From: Lederbergia panacisoli
GTDB lineage: Bacteria > Bacillota > Bacilli > Bacillales > Bacillaceae_C
Direction of reading: 5' to 3'
DNA: 64,000 nucleotides
Assembly: GCF_024626525.1 (NCBI RefSeq)
Contig: NZ_JANJGU010000014.1
Location: forward strand, 34,788-98,787
Part shown: piece by piece, positions 27,382 to 36,313 of the stretch
How the letters are laid out: each line of letters starts with the position of its first letter
Position numbering within the stretch: the stretch's first letter is position 1
Made by a program: the position numbers and the translations under genes
The notes under the pieces: model-generated
Database searches by the model: none
Told to the model about the DNA's origin: nothing
What the model saw: the letters and a program-made list of their open reading frames with translations, nothing else

Positions 27382-28887
27382 ATGTTTAAAATATCGAACG
27401 GGAATCCTTTTGAAAGTAAAGAAGAATGTTTAATTGTAGGACTATTTGAAAAACCAGAAAAGTTTACGGGAATACTTGAAAATTTAGATGAAATATTTGA
27501 TGGAGAATTGACGGAACTTGTTAAGTCGGGAGATATATCTGCAAAATATAAATCACTATCTGTCGTGCATGGTTTAGGAAAATCAGATGTGAAGCGATTT
27601 ATATTTGTCGGACTTGGCAAGGAAAAAGAATTGAGCTTCAATACATTGAAAGAGGCATATGGCGCTGCAAGTAAAAAGGTGGCTGGGATGCGCCTTGGAA
27701 AGTTGGCAGTAGCTCTTGATACATTTGTTTCATCAAAAATAACAGCCGAAGATGCCGCGCTTTCGTTTAGTGAAGCATACATATTATCGACTTATCAATT
27801 TGAAGGTTATAAACAAAAATCAAATGAACCAGAAATCAATATCGAAACGATTAAGATTTTTACGAATGCTGCTGATGAAGAGATTAGTTCTGCTGTTGAA
27901 ATGGGCAGCTCTTACGGCAAGGGGACAAATTCAGCAAGAACACTTGTAAATTTGCCAGGTAACATGCTTAAGGCGTCTGATCTCGCAGAATATGCAAAAG
28001 AGTTGGGGCAAGCCTATTCTTTTGAGGTAGAAATTTTAAATAAATCCGAAATCGAAAAGCTGGGGATGGGGGCATTTTTAGCGGTCAATCAAGGTTCCAC
28101 AGAGCCACCCTATATGATAGTTCTAAAATATCAAGGAAAAGATGAGTGGAAGGATGTTATTGGTCTCGTCGGAAAAGGGATAACATTTGATACGGGCGGT
28201 TACTCATTGAAGCCAAAAGATGGAATCGTCGGCATGAAGATGGATATGGGAGGAGCAGCTTCTGTATTAGGTGCAATGGAAATAATCGGGAGAATGCGTC
28301 CAAAACAAAACGTTGTCGCCGTCATCCCTGCAACGGACAATATGGTAAGTGGAAATGCATTCAAACCAGATGATGTGATCACCTCCTTCAGCGGAAAAAC
28401 GATAGAAGTCCTAAATACGGACGCTGAAGGTAGACTCGTTCTCGCTGATGCCGTCACATACGCAAAACATCATGGAGCAAATTATTTAGTCGATGTTGCA
28501 ACACTTACAGGTGGAGTGATAGTAGCGCTTGGTTTAGACAAGACGGGTGCACTTACAAATGATGAAACATTATTTGAAAAGGTATTAGAAGCTTCTTATG
28601 AAGCGGGAGAATTTATTTGGCGTCTACCTTATACAGAAAAAGATAAAGAAAGAGTCCGCAGTAGTAAAATTGCTGATCTAAATAATTCTCCGGGACGAGA
28701 AGGACACGCTATTATGGGCGGTGCTTTTATTGGAGAATTTGCAGAAGAGACACCATGGGTGCATCTCGATATAGCTGGGACTGCAACTACTAAGAGCGAT
28801 TATGATTTAGGACCTGCAGGTGCTACCGGAGTAATGGCACGAACATTAGCATTGCTCGTTGAAAACTTTGATTTGGAAAAAGAATAA
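27382..28887 (+). CDS. pepA: Leucyl aminopeptidase (M17 family, PepA/YuiE)
   Basis: Cytosolic M17 aminopeptidase (501 aa) that removes N-terminal residues from peptides with two metal ions, usually as a hexamer. Catalytic-domain motifs are visible: [16 protein letters not shown] (metal-binding Lys and Asp), MKMDMGGAA and the family signature NTDAEGRL. The ATG at 27382 is used because GAGGTGA overlaps the in-frame GTG at 27373. It corresponds to yuiE in B. subtilis. Confidence 0.93.
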   Translation: MFKISNGNPFESKEECLIVGLFEKPEKFTGILENLDEIFDGELTELVKSGDISAKYKSLSVVHGLGKSDVKRFIFVGLGKEKELSFNTLKEAYGAASKKVAGMRLGKLAVALDTFVSSKITAEDAALSFSEAYILSTYQFEGYKQKSNEPEINIETIKIFTNAADEEISSAVEMGSSYGKGTNSARTLVNLPGNMLKASDLAEYAKELGQAYSFEVEILNKSEIEKLGMGAFLAVNQGSTEPPYMIVLKYQGKDEWKDVIGLVGKGITFDTGGYSLKPKDGIVGMKMDMGGAASVLGAMEIIGRMRPKQNVVAVIPATDNMVSGNAFKPDDVITSFSGKTIEVLNTDAEGRLVLADAVTYAKHHGANYLVDVATLTGGVIVALGLDKTGALTNDETLFEKVLEASYEAGEFIWRLPYTEKDKERVRSSKIADLNNSPGREGHAIMGGAFIGEFAEETPWVHLDIAGTATTKSDYDLGPAGATGVMARTLALLVENFDLEKE

Positions 28888-28984
28888 GAGATGTAATTTC
28901 TGAATTGCCCATGCCATATAGACCTTTGTCGCATAAACAGATATAGAAGGGCATTTGTTTAGAGACAAAGGAGGTTGCTAATAA

Positions 28985-29278
28985 ATGATGTATTATCGCG
29001 GCCCTGTACCTTATGCTGATAGTCGCTTTTTTGGGTTGTTTGCCGCTCCTTTAGTAGGTGGCTTTTTTGGAGGATTGATAGGAGGAGGTATTGCCGGGGG
29101 ACTTGTCGGTGCATTTAATCGTCCGCGTCCTATCATTGCTTATCCGCCATATATGCCTTATGGCTACGGTGCCGTGCCGCCAGCACCATACGGTTACGGA
29201 GCAGCGCCACCACAAGCCGCCCCTTATGGCTATGGAGGTAATGTTGGCTATGGAGGATATGCTCCATATGATTATTAA
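28985..29278 (+). CDS. Glycine-zipper, Pro-Tyr-Gly-rich small protein
   Basis: 97-aa protein of unknown function. A hydrophobic glycine-zipper segment (residues about 20-43, GGFFGGLIGGGIAGGLVGAF) could cross a membrane, and the tail is low-complexity with repeats PYGYGA-PPAPYGYGAAPP and NVGYGGYAPYDY. This composition resembles spore-coat or exosporium-associated small proteins, but no homologue is recognised. Strong RBS AAAGGAGG. It has its own terminator. Confidence 0.75.
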   Translation: MMYYRGPVPYADSRFFGLFAAPLVGGFFGGLIGGGIAGGLVGAFNRPRPIIAYPPYMPYGYGAVPPAPYGYGAAPPQAAPYGYGGNVGYGGYAPYDY

Positions 29279-29312
29279 AGAAAATGTGTTGCTCATTAGC
29301 GCACTTATACGA

Positions 29313-29346
29313 AGGGCTCTCCACTTTGATGTAGGAGAGCTTTTTG
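29313..29346 (+). terminator. Terminator after glycine-zipper gene
   Basis: Stem GCTCTCC (29316-29322) with GGAGAGC (29334-29340), followed by TTTTT. Confidence 0.85.
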
Positions 29347-29409
29347 TATGAAAAAAGGATTCGAGCATTAATTATAGAATAATATATACGTAGAAATGGA
29401 GTGGGTATA

Positions 29410-29793
29410 ATGGATGAGCAAAAAACCCTTCTTGACGCTTTAGGTATAGAAATTGTTGACATTACAAAAGGGAAAGTAATAGCAAAAATGCCGGTAAGTG
29501 ATCAAACGAGGCAGCCATACGGTTATTTGCATGGCGGGGCATCAGTAGCCTTGGCAGAAACAGTTGCAAGCATTGGAGCTGCTTCACTGATTGATTTAGA
29601 AAAAGAAATTTGCTTTGGTCTAGAAATTAACGCCAATCATGTCCGTTCAAAAAAAGATGGAGTTGTAACAGCTGTTGCAGAAGTGCTCCACCACGGAAAA
29701 AGTACGATGGTTTGGGATATTAAAATCAAAGATGAGGACGAAAACCTTATCTGCATATCAAGATGTACAGTGGCGGTTGTCCCAAAACGGTAA
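29410..29793 (+). CDS. yuxO: Hotdog-fold acyl-CoA thioesterase (YuxO-like)
   Basis: PaaI/4HBT-type thioesterase (127 aa). The active-site segment LHGGASVALAETVAS and the C-terminal strand HHGKSTMVWDIKI are typical. B. subtilis YuxO is the close relative, proposed to hydrolyse aryl- or 1,4-dihydroxy-2-naphthoyl-CoA in menaquinone synthesis; the substrate here is not proven. The start ATG at 29410 follows GGAGTGGG. Short spacing to the next gene suggests co-transcription is possible. Confidence 0.85.
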   Translation: MDEQKTLLDALGIEIVDITKGKVIAKMPVSDQTRQPYGYLHGGASVALAETVASIGAASLIDLEKEICFGLEINANHVRSKKDGVVTAVAEVLHHGKSTMVWDIKIKDEDENLICISRCTVAVVPKR

Positions 29794-29858
29794 TGTGTTT
29801 TGCGGAGTTTATTCGGGGAAAAGGTAGTGTATATGACGAATAAGGAGTGATTGTGTAC

Positions 29859-30224
29859 ATGCCTTGGTCAAAACATGATTATCCTGATTCAATGAAACAT
29901 CTACCCGAAGAAGTTCGTAATAAGGCGATTGAAATTGCAAATGCTCTAGTAGAGGATCAAAAAGAAGAGGGAAGGGCGATTGCAATTGGCATAGCTCAAG
30001 CCCGAAGATATTTTGAAGATGACGATCATGCAAGGCCGGAATACCATATTACGGCAGATGGTGAAGACTGGGTCCTTAAAAGAAAAGGCGGGAAGCGTGC
30101 CATCAAAAGGCAAGACACAAAAGAAGATTTGTTGGATGAAGCGAAAGACTATGTCAATGATCATGACGGAATTTTGGTTGTTTACACTAAAGACGGAGAG
30201 GTTTCTCAAAAGCTTTATGATTAA
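29859..30224 (+). CDS. ChaB-like/DUF2188 two-part small protein
   Basis: Acidic-basic cytosolic protein (121 aa). The N-terminal half (YPDSMKHLPEEVRNKAIEIANAL, then GRAIAIGIAQARRYF) resembles ChaB-like helical segments. The C-terminal half (EYHITADGEDWVLKRKGGKRA, then DEAKDYVNDHDGILVVYTKDG) matches the DUF2188 pattern. Function unknown. The ATG at 29859 follows AAGGAGTGA with 8-bp spacing. The next gene starts 20 bp later. Confidence 0.75.
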   Translation: MPWSKHDYPDSMKHLPEEVRNKAIEIANALVEDQKEEGRAIAIGIAQARRYFEDDDHARPEYHITADGEDWVLKRKGGKRAIKRQDTKEDLLDEAKDYVNDHDGILVVYTKDGEVSQKLYD

Positions 30225-30244
30225 TAAGCGAGTGGGGTAGTAGG

Positions 30245-31132
30245 ATGGACGATAGTATTATTAACATTGATCACAAGATTGCAGAAGTAAATAATCAACA
30301 TTTACTTGATTTTAAGATTATTGATTGGAAGAAGCTTGGGGGAGGCACCTCCAGCAATGTATGGAAGCTAACCGGCGACAACGATAATGCTTATGTGTAT
30401 AAGGAAAATGAAAGAGAAGTAATACTAGAAGAATTGCTTTTTTTAAAAACATATGAATATCTGAAAATATTACCTGAAATCGTATATATAGACGAGAATC
30501 AACAGTATTATATTTACAAATATATGGAAGGGGAAATTAAAGACCACTTAAATCATAAAAAAGACAATTTACACATCTTAGTAGATAACCTAATTATTCA
30601 TAGTCAACCATTTTCTGAAAATAAGTGGGGATATACTTATCAACGATATGACAGTTTTAAAGAATTTCTCCTTTCAGAGGTACACGATGCATGGAAAATG
30701 GTTGGAACAGTATTACCTTCCAAAGATTATGAACTAGTTAAGTCTTTTGTAGACACAAGAGATGTAGAAGAAATCCCATACTTACTGCATGGAGATTGTG
30801 GTGTTCATAACTTTTTACAAAAAAATGATCAGCTAATCGGTGTCATTGATCCGTTGACACTTGCAGGACCACCACTTTTTGAGTTAGTATTTGCTTTTTG
30901 TTCTTCGCCAGATCATCTGACATATGAGGTCATTTATGACGCGGCTCGAAAACTTCCAACTTTTACACAAAGTAAAAAATATTTAGTGGAGGAAGTACTT
31001 ATAGGGCTTTATCTTCGTATAGAAAGATGTCTATATCATCATCCTGATGATTTGCCAGCTTATTTAAAAGCATGGAATTATTGGAACTCTTTGCTAGCCC
31101 TGGAAAAAAGTAAAAATGCCAGTGGGATTTGA
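30245..31132 (+). CDS. Aminoglycoside phosphotransferase-fold kinase, substrate unknown
   Basis: APH/choline-kinase-like protein (295 aa). It has a glycine-rich nucleotide loop (KLGGGTSSNVWKL near residue 30), the catalytic loop HGDCGVHNF (Asp base and metal-binding Asn) and the metal motif VIDPLT. The kinase residues are intact, so it should be active on a small molecule or an amino sugar; the substrate cannot be told. It may be co-transcribed with the DUF2188 gene 20 bp upstream, and ends at a terminator. Confidence 0.82.
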   Translation: MDDSIINIDHKIAEVNNQHLLDFKIIDWKKLGGGTSSNVWKLTGDNDNAYVYKENEREVILEELLFLKTYEYLKILPEIVYIDENQQYYIYKYMEGEIKDHLNHKKDNLHILVDNLIIHSQPFSENKWGYTYQRYDSFKEFLLSEVHDAWKMVGTVLPSKDYELVKSFVDTRDVEEIPYLLHGDCGVHNFLQKNDQLIGVIDPLTLAGPPLFELVFAFCSSPDHLTYEVIYDAARKLPTFTQSKKYLVEEVLIGLYLRIERCLYHHPDDLPAYLKAWNYWNSLLALEKSKNASGI

Positions 31133-31154
31133 AGATCTCACTGGCGTTTTTTAG
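31113..31154 (+). terminator. Terminator between APH-fold kinase and MFS gene
   Basis: Stem AATGCCAGTG-GAT with ATC-CACTGGCGTT followed by TTTTTT, shared by the convergent gene pair. Confidence 0.88.
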
Positions 31155-32368
31155 TAACTTTCCTTAAAATGCTGCTGTTCATGTTTTATATTCCACCACA
31201 GAATTCCAAAGGCAAATAGGAATAAACTGCCCGTTACATAAAAGACGGATGAAATACCCGCGTGTCCTGCAACAAAGCCCCCTAATGCCGGGCCAATAAC
31301 GTTTCCTAAAAAGCGGAAACTTTGATTATAACCTAGAATTTCTCCTTGCATATCGAGTGGAGCTTCTATTCGAATATACGCTGTGATACAAGGGAGCATT
31401 CCCCCAACAACCATTCCATAAAGGAATCTCAAGCCAACCAATTGCCATAATTCTGTTACGAGTGCTTGTGGAACGATCAAGATAGAAGCGAGAACGAGGA
31501 GGATGAGCAAGACTTTTTCATAGCCGATGGTATCCCCGAGCTTTCCCCATTGACGGGTTAATAATAAATTTCCGAAACCAGTGGCTGAAAATGCAAGTCC
31601 CGATAGAAAAGCGATACTAGTTGCTTTCGTTAAGTCACTCACATAAAGGGCAAGTAATGGCTGGATACTAAAATTACCTACTTGAATAATTAAAGCAATG
31701 ACCATGACCATAACAAGCATTTTTCGACTGAGTATTTGTTTGATAACTTCTTTTTGAGTACGGGGAATGTTTGTTTTAACGTCTGTTTGCTGTTTTATTT
31801 CTTTTATTCCAAATAACACAATAGTTGTAGCGAGCATGACTGATGCAGAAGTGATGATGAAGGTATAATGAAAACCAAAACTGTCCGCCATCATTCCTCC
31901 AAGCAAAGGCCCAAAAAGACTTCCTGCTACATTTCCCATCTGTAATGTTCCAAGCGTTTTACCAGCTTCATTTTTAGGAGTTTGTTTTGAAATGAGTGCG
32001 ATGGAGGTTGGAATAAATCCAGTGACAAAGCCCATGACCATTCTTAAAATAAATAGTCCAAAAACACTGTTTATAATACCCATGAAAAAAACGGAGGAAG
32101 CAATTCCATAGCCTGTAATTAACAGGATTGGCTTAAAACCATACTTATCACCAATTCTCCCCCAAAGAGGAGAAACGAGAAAAGCACTTAAAAACGTGAC
32201 ACCAAAAACAAGACCTGACCAACGTTGTATATAATCATGACTAAAATCACCGAGTGTACCAATGTATAACGATATAAATGGAAGAACCATCGTCATACTA
32301 GCAGCAATAAGAAAATTGCAAATCCACATAATGAGGAAATTGCGTTTTTCGATACTAATTGAAAACAC
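31151..32368 (-). CDS. MFS multidrug efflux transporter
   Basis: Major facilitator protein (405 aa, 12 TM) of the DHA1 drug:H+ antiporter group. The loop 2-3 motif appears as GRIGDKYGFKPIL and repeats in the second half as GKLGDTIGYEKVL. GNVAGSLFGPLLGG is the group's motif C-like stretch in helix 5. The start is uncertain: GTG at 32368 closely follows AAGAAGG with very short spacing. Single gene; no adjacent regulator. The exported compound is unknown. Confidence 0.85.
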   Translation of the reverse strand: MFSISIEKRNFLIMWICNFLIAASMTMVLPFISLYIGTLGDFSHDYIQRWSGLVFGVTFLSAFLVSPLWGRIGDKYGFKPILLITGYGIASSVFFMGIINSVFGLFILRMVMGFVTGFIPTSIALISKQTPKNEAGKTLGTLQMGNVAGSLFGPLLGGMMADSFGFHYTFIITSASVMLATTIVLFGIKEIKQQTDVKTNIPRTQKEVIKQILSRKMLVMVMVIALIIQVGNFSIQPLLALYVSDLTKATSIAFLSGLAFSATGFGNLLLTRQWGKLGDTIGYEKVLLILLVLASILIVPQALVTELWQLVGLRFLYGMVVGGMLPCITAYIRIEAPLDMQGEILGYNQSFRFLGNVIGPALGGFVAGHAGISSVFYVTGSLFLFAFGILWWNIKHEQQHFKESY

Positions 32369-32452
32369 CTTCTTATTTAGTTAGAAATTATTTCGACTCC
32401 CTAAATAATAGTATAAAGGTTTTTATGATAATTTCAACAGCTCTGTATTGAA

Positions 32453-32485
32453 ATCAAAAAACAGCCCTTTTACTCCGGGCTGTCT
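32453..32485 (-). terminator. Terminator of kapB (minus strand)
   Basis: Stem ACAGCCC (32461-32467) with GGGCTGT (32477-32483); read on the minus strand it is followed by a T run. Confidence 0.85.
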
Positions 32486-32487
32486 CT

Positions 32488-32880
32488 TTAAAAACGTATG
32501 GAATACATAAGTGCATATTCTTTTTTAACTCCATCTAATGCCTGAAGACTTTTTATGCTGTATGCATCATCAGACTTTGCTTCTAGTTGGGTCTGAAGTT
32601 TTTGTACTGCAGAAATCAACGATTCCTTATAATCAAGAACTTCATCGTCATAAGGCTTTACCATTTTTAAAGGAATGTTTGCCTGCTCGCGGAATGCGAG
32701 TGCTTTCCTTTCGTGAAAAAATGGTACATCCGCTTCATTTGGATTATGCAAATCTCCTTGTCTAGGGTGAATCAGTACAGCAAGACAGCGGACTGTATAT
32801 GTTTCTTGATTGACAGCTGTAATTTCACCAATATATTTGCCAGTTTTATTAAAGGCTGTAACAATTTGCCCAACGTACAT
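32488..32880 (-). CDS. kapB: Kinase-associated protein KapB
   Basis: KapB family protein (130 aa). In B. subtilis KapB is needed for signalling by sensor kinase KinB to the sporulation phosphorelay. Family segments are YVGQIVTAFNKTGKYIGEI and LIHPRQGDLHNPNEADVPFFHERKAL. The ATG at 32880 follows GGGAGGGGG; upstream in-frame starts lie beyond that site. No signal peptide or lipobox is seen, and no kinB gene is adjacent, unlike B. subtilis. Divergent from the cyclophilin gene. Confidence 0.87.
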   Translation of the reverse strand: MYVGQIVTAFNKTGKYIGEITAVNQETYTVRCLAVLIHPRQGDLHNPNEADVPFFHERKALAFREQANIPLKMVKPYDDEVLDYKESLISAVQKLQTQLEAKSDDAYSIKSLQALDGVKKEYALMYSIRF

Positions 32881-32967
32881 TTTTAATCCCCCTCCCTTTC
32901 TTTCCATTATGAAAGAAGGATGCATTTTTTTCAATTTTACTGTAAAGTATTTTTCGGAGGGCTTGAT

Positions 32968-33708
32968 ATGAAAAAATTTCTTTTTTTACTAATGTTTGTT
33001 ACGATATTGTCTGCGTGCGGCATAAAGTCCCAGGAAATAAAGCTGAACGAGGATGCTGCTCAAGGCAGTGATCAATCTGAGAAGAAAGAAGGAGATGCAG
33101 AAATGGCAGAGCAGGTTAGCTATCCACAATTGTCCACTGAAGTGGCGGAAAATGAAAAACTAGTTCAAATGAATACAAATATGGGATCAATCAAAATTAA
33201 GCTATTCCCTGAACAAGCTCCAAAAACAGTAGAGAACTTTTTGACTCATGCAAAAGACGGTTATTACAACGGAATTATTTTTCATCGTGTTATTAAGGAC
33301 TTCATGATTCAAGGTGGAGATCCGACCGGAACTGGCAGAGGTGGAGAAAGTGTCTTTGGCGAATCATTTGAAGATGAATTTTCTATGCAATTATTTAATC
33401 TTCGTGGAGCTCTTTCCATGGCGAATGCTGGACCAAATACGAATGGCAGCCAATTTTTCATCGTGCAAAATAACCATATGGACCCACGTGTGAAAAGTCA
33501 GCTAGAGGATGCTGGTTTTCCAAAAGAAATCGTTGAAGCCTATGTTGAAAACGGAGGTACACCTCATTTGGATCATCGTCACACTGTGTTTGGACAAGTT
33601 GTAGAGGGTATGGATGTTGTCGATAGTATCGCCAATGTAAAAACGGCGCCTGGAGATAAGCCAGTTGAAGATGTAGTGATTGAAAGTATTGACATTATCA
33701 AGGAATAA
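32968..33708 (+). CDS. Lipoprotein peptidyl-prolyl cis-trans isomerase (cyclophilin)
   Basis: Cyclophilin-type PPIase (246 aa) with a lipoprotein signal ([17 protein letters not shown]) and an acidic linker, so it acts outside the membrane, probably in folding exported proteins. The catalytic domain spans about 65-246 with the signature [19 protein letters not shown], the GSQFFI strand and a short loop insert around [20 protein letters not shown]. The ATG at 32968 follows CGGAGGG. The well-known PpiB of B. subtilis lacks such a signal. Confidence 0.92.
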   Translation: MKKFLFLLMFVTILSACGIKSQEIKLNEDAAQGSDQSEKKEGDAEMAEQVSYPQLSTEVAENEKLVQMNTNMGSIKIKLFPEQAPKTVENFLTHAKDGYYNGIIFHRVIKDFMIQGGDPTGTGRGGESVFGESFEDEFSMQLFNLRGALSMANAGPNTNGSQFFIVQNNHMDPRVKSQLEDAGFPKEIVEAYVENGGTPHLDHRHTVFGQVVEGMDVVDSIANVKTAPGDKPVEDVVIESIDIIKE

Positions 33709-33711
33709 TTA

Positions 33712-33740
33712 ATAGCCGTCCAATAGGGCGGCTTTTCACA
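33712..33740 (+). terminator. Weak terminator after cyclophilin gene
   Basis: Short stem AGCCGTCC with GGGCGGCT (one mismatch), followed by TTTTC. Confidence 0.6.
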
Positions 33741-33825
33741 TTTTTGTCGACTTTTTCGGAATGGGCATCTTGGTTTTATTAAAAGGACTTTGCTATAATG
33801 AAAACTGTATCTAAAAAAGGAAAGG

Positions 33826-34053
33826 ATGTTTTCCTTGCTTTCAATTTTGAATTCATTTGTATTATATATGCCATTTCTATATTTCCCGGAGGATAAATCT
33901 GAGTACATTCCCGCGGGGATTACGATGTCGCTTTTTATCCTTGCGGCCATTCTTACTTTTAGACTTATAAAGAAAATTTCTAAAAAGCAAGAAGCAAAAA
34001 CTAAAGAATTAGAAGAACAATTAAATCGTGAACATCAGAAAGAGCATCTTTAA
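33826..34053 (+). CDS. Small membrane protein with charged tail, unknown function
   Basis: About 72-75 aa: two hydrophobic segments (LSILNSFVLYMPFLYF and AGITMSLFILAAILTFRLI) and a highly charged helical tail (KKQEAKTKELEEQLNREHQK). The start could be ATG 33826 or TTG 33835; AAGGAAAGG lies just before the ATG and fits the TTG better. I do not recognise the family. It has its own terminator. Confidence 0.65.
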   Translation: MFSLLSILNSFVLYMPFLYFPEDKSEYIPAGITMSLFILAAILTFRLIKKISKKQEAKTKELEEQLNREHQKEHL

Positions 34054-34081
34054 AAGCATCTTTAATGGATGCTTTTTATTT
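34052..34081 (+). terminator. Terminator after the 33.8-kb membrane protein
   Basis: Stem AAAAGCATC (34052-34060) with GATGCTTTT (34068-34076) and a T-rich tail. The following ~250 bp to the SOD-like gene contain no gene that I can see. Confidence 0.8.
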
Positions 34082-34334
34082 TTGGAAGTTTTTTTCTCAA
34101 ATAAGATTGCTCGTTAATATGAGCTTTTAAGGGGAAAAATGGATTCTGTTCAAAAAAGGATAATCGAATCGAGAAAAGAGCTGGTAACTTTATGAGAATG
34201 TTAACTTTCTAATGAAGTGTAAAAGCCCGCTTCTCGACTTTAACAACTAAAACAGCTTTTTGAATAAAAACAAGGATATTTCATTTTTTGCATGGCAATA
34301 ATGACGAAAAGGGATTTTTAATGGAGGGTTGGCT

Positions 34335-34871
34335 ATGAGGAAAATTGCTTTACTTTCTATTTGTCTTTTTCTTTCAGCATGCACAAATCCACTTCCAAAG
34401 AAATTAGACGTAGATATAAAAAACTCAGATGGAGATTCACTTGGAAAAATAACACTTGAAGAACAGGCGGAAGGTATTAAATTGAAAGTTGATTTGAAAG
34501 GATTGCCACCAGGTGAGCATGCGATACATATTCATGATAACGGGAAATGTACCCCACCTGATTTTTTATCAGCAGGTGATCATTTCAACCCGGACAAAAA
34601 AGAACATGGGCTGCTAAATTCAAAAGGTCCACATGCAGGGGATTTGCCAAACATAACAGTGAAAGAGGATGGCAAAGTAAAAACGGATTTTACAACAAAA
34701 GGAGTCACATTTAACGAGGCGAAGAATTCTCTTTATACAACAGAAGGGACTTCTATTGTCATTAATGAAGGAGCCGACGATGGCATGACTCAACCAGCAG
34801 GTGATTCAGGAGAAAGAATCGCGTGCGGTGAAATTTCAAAGGACCGAAAACCAGCGGAATCGACGAAATAA
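34335..34871 (+). CDS. Cu/Zn superoxide dismutase-like lipoprotein lacking one copper ligand
   Basis: SodC-family lipoprotein (178 aa) with lipobox LSAC at residue 16. Zinc ligands H83, H91, H100 and D103, the copper ligands H65 and H67, bridging H83, the disulfide pair C72/C164 and the active-site R161 are all present. The fourth copper ligand, normally His in the segment GRSLVVHE, is N144 in [12 protein letters not shown]. Bacillus SOD-like proteins of the YojM type are known to lack copper ligands, so dismutase activity is doubtful. ATG 34335 follows GGAGGG; the in-frame TTG at 34329 is too close to it. Confidence 0.88.
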   Translation: MRKIALLSICLFLSACTNPLPKKLDVDIKNSDGDSLGKITLEEQAEGIKLKVDLKGLPPGEHAIHIHDNGKCTPPDFLSAGDHFNPDKKEHGLLNSKGPHAGDLPNITVKEDGKVKTDFTTKGVTFNEAKNSLYTTEGTSIVINEGADDGMTQPAGDSGERIACGEISKDRKPAESTK

Positions 34872-35026
34872 GAAAAGCGCAAGCGCCTTGCCCATCGACG
34901 TACAAACTTCTAGGCATCCGACTGAGATAAAGGAAACACGATGAGCCTGCAAGGCAAGTCGATGTTGACTTATCGTAGGGAGGAGGACAGGAAATTTGCT
35001 AGTCGATAGGCGCTGTAGCTGGACAA
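34872..35026. repeat. Dispersed ~155-bp repeat, full-length copy 2 (inverted relative to copy 1)
   Basis: Reverse-oriented copy of the element at 19683-19837, beginning AGAAAAGCGCAAGCGCCTTG and ending GGCGCTGTAGCTGGACAA. The two copies differ mainly in short clusters around their centres. The element sits directly after the SOD-like stop codon. Confidence 0.85.
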
Positions 35027-35033
35027 TTAAAAG

Positions 35034-35071
35034 GAAAAAGTACTGCTCGTTATGAACAGTACTTTTTTTAC
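35034..35071. terminator. Bidirectional terminator between SOD-like gene and patB
   Basis: Stem AAAAAGTACTG with CAGTACTTTTT and T/A runs on both sides, suited to both converging transcripts. Confidence 0.85.
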
Positions 35072-35073
35072 GA

Positions 35074-36237
35074 TCAGCTAAACGCTAATTTTAATCTCTT
35101 AATGCCTTCTTCAATAATTGAACGCGGGCAAGCAGTGTTGATTCTGATAAAGCCGTCCCCGCCTTGGCCATAAGAATTTCCAAAATTAACGGCCAATCCG
35201 CCTTTTTCAATTAGCCTCTCACGTAGTTCTTTCTCGCTTAATCCTGTTTTTCGGCAGTCCACCCAAACAAGATATGTACCTTCAGGTTCTATCACTTCTA
35301 GCTCAGGTAATTCCTTTTCAATTCCTTTTTTAAGAAAATCTATATTCTCTTTTATGTAAGCTAAAGCATCATCAAGCCATTTTTCACCATATTCATAAGC
35401 TGCTTCCATTGCCATAATTCCAAATGTATTTAATGTATGGAAGCCTTCTTTCTTTTGAATTTCTTCTAATTTTTTCTTCATATCTGGATTTTGAACGACG
35501 ATAAAAGATGATTGCAAACCAGCTAAATTAAAAGTTTTGCTAGGGGCCATAAAGGTAACGATAAAATTTGAATATGATGGATCCAAAGAGCTGATTGGTA
35601 TATGCCTGTGCGGGGCAGCAACAATATCGGCATGTATTTCATCAGACGCAATGGTGACTCCATACTCTCTGCAAAGCTCGGCCATTTTAACGAGTTCTTC
35701 CTTCGACCAGACTCTTCCTGAAGGATTGTGTGGGCTGCATAACAAAAATAGTTTTACTCCGCTTTTCAGTTTTTCTTCAAAATCGGCAAAATCTATTTCA
35801 TATCGGCCATTTTTAAAAATTAAAGGTGAGTTAATGACTTCTCTCATATTACTTTCAATCATGTTAAAAAAAGGCGTATAAACAGGAGATTGCAAGAGAA
35901 CTTTATCGCCGACCTCAGTGAATGCACGAATCGCCATACCTAAGGAAGGAACAACCCCGTGACTATACATTAGCCAGGAAGGCTTTATCTCCCATTGATG
36001 ACGTTTTTTAGTCCAATTAATAATCGCTTTTGCGGTTTTATCACCAATAATCGTGTAGCCAAAAACACCATGTTCTACACGTTTTTTCATAGCATCGATA
36101 ACTTCTTGCGGCGGACGGAAATCCATATCGGCTACCCACATTGGTAGTAACTCATTTTTTCCGAAAGCTGCTTTCATTCCATCCCATTTTACAGATGAAG
36201 TATTTTTTCTATCAATATTTGCATCAAAATTATTCAT
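35074..36237 (-). CDS. patB: Cystathionine beta-lyase PatB (MalY/PatB class)
   Basis: PLP-dependent C-S lyase (387 aa, the length of B. subtilis PatB) that cleaves cystathionine or other cysteine conjugates. The PLP lysine lies in APSKTFNLAGLQ; SPHNPSGRVW and SDEIHADI are typical of fold-type I aminotransferase-like enzymes. The ATG at 36237 follows GGAAAGGAG; an in-frame TTG at 36255 overlaps that site. It is followed on the minus strand by the shared terminator, and lies downstream of yugF. Confidence 0.92.
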   Translation of the reverse strand: MNNFDANIDRKNTSSVKWDGMKAAFGKNELLPMWVADMDFRPPQEVIDAMKKRVEHGVFGYTIIGDKTAKAIINWTKKRHQWEIKPSWLMYSHGVVPSLGMAIRAFTEVGDKVLLQSPVYTPFFNMIESNMREVINSPLIFKNGRYEIDFADFEEKLKSGVKLFLLCSPHNPSGRVWSKEELVKMAELCREYGVTIASDEIHADIVAAPHRHIPISSLDPSYSNFIVTFMAPSKTFNLAGLQSSFIVVQNPDMKKKLEEIQKKEGFHTLNTFGIMAMEAAYEYGEKWLDDALAYIKENIDFLKKGIEKELPELEVIEPEGTYLVWVDCRKTGLSEKELRERLIEKGGLAVNFGNSYGQGGDGFIRINTACPRSIIEEGIKRLKLAFS

Positions 36238-36313
36238 GAAAGGGCTCCTTTCCAATTCTATATTCTATCATTCATCATAAGGCTGAAAGGATGAAATTTA
36301 CAAGCAACTATAA

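Noticed and set aside
34138..34328. Possible small gene or RNA upstream of the SOD-like gene
   Set aside because: No open frame with a ribosome site and no stable hairpin followed by T residues other than the terminator already listed.
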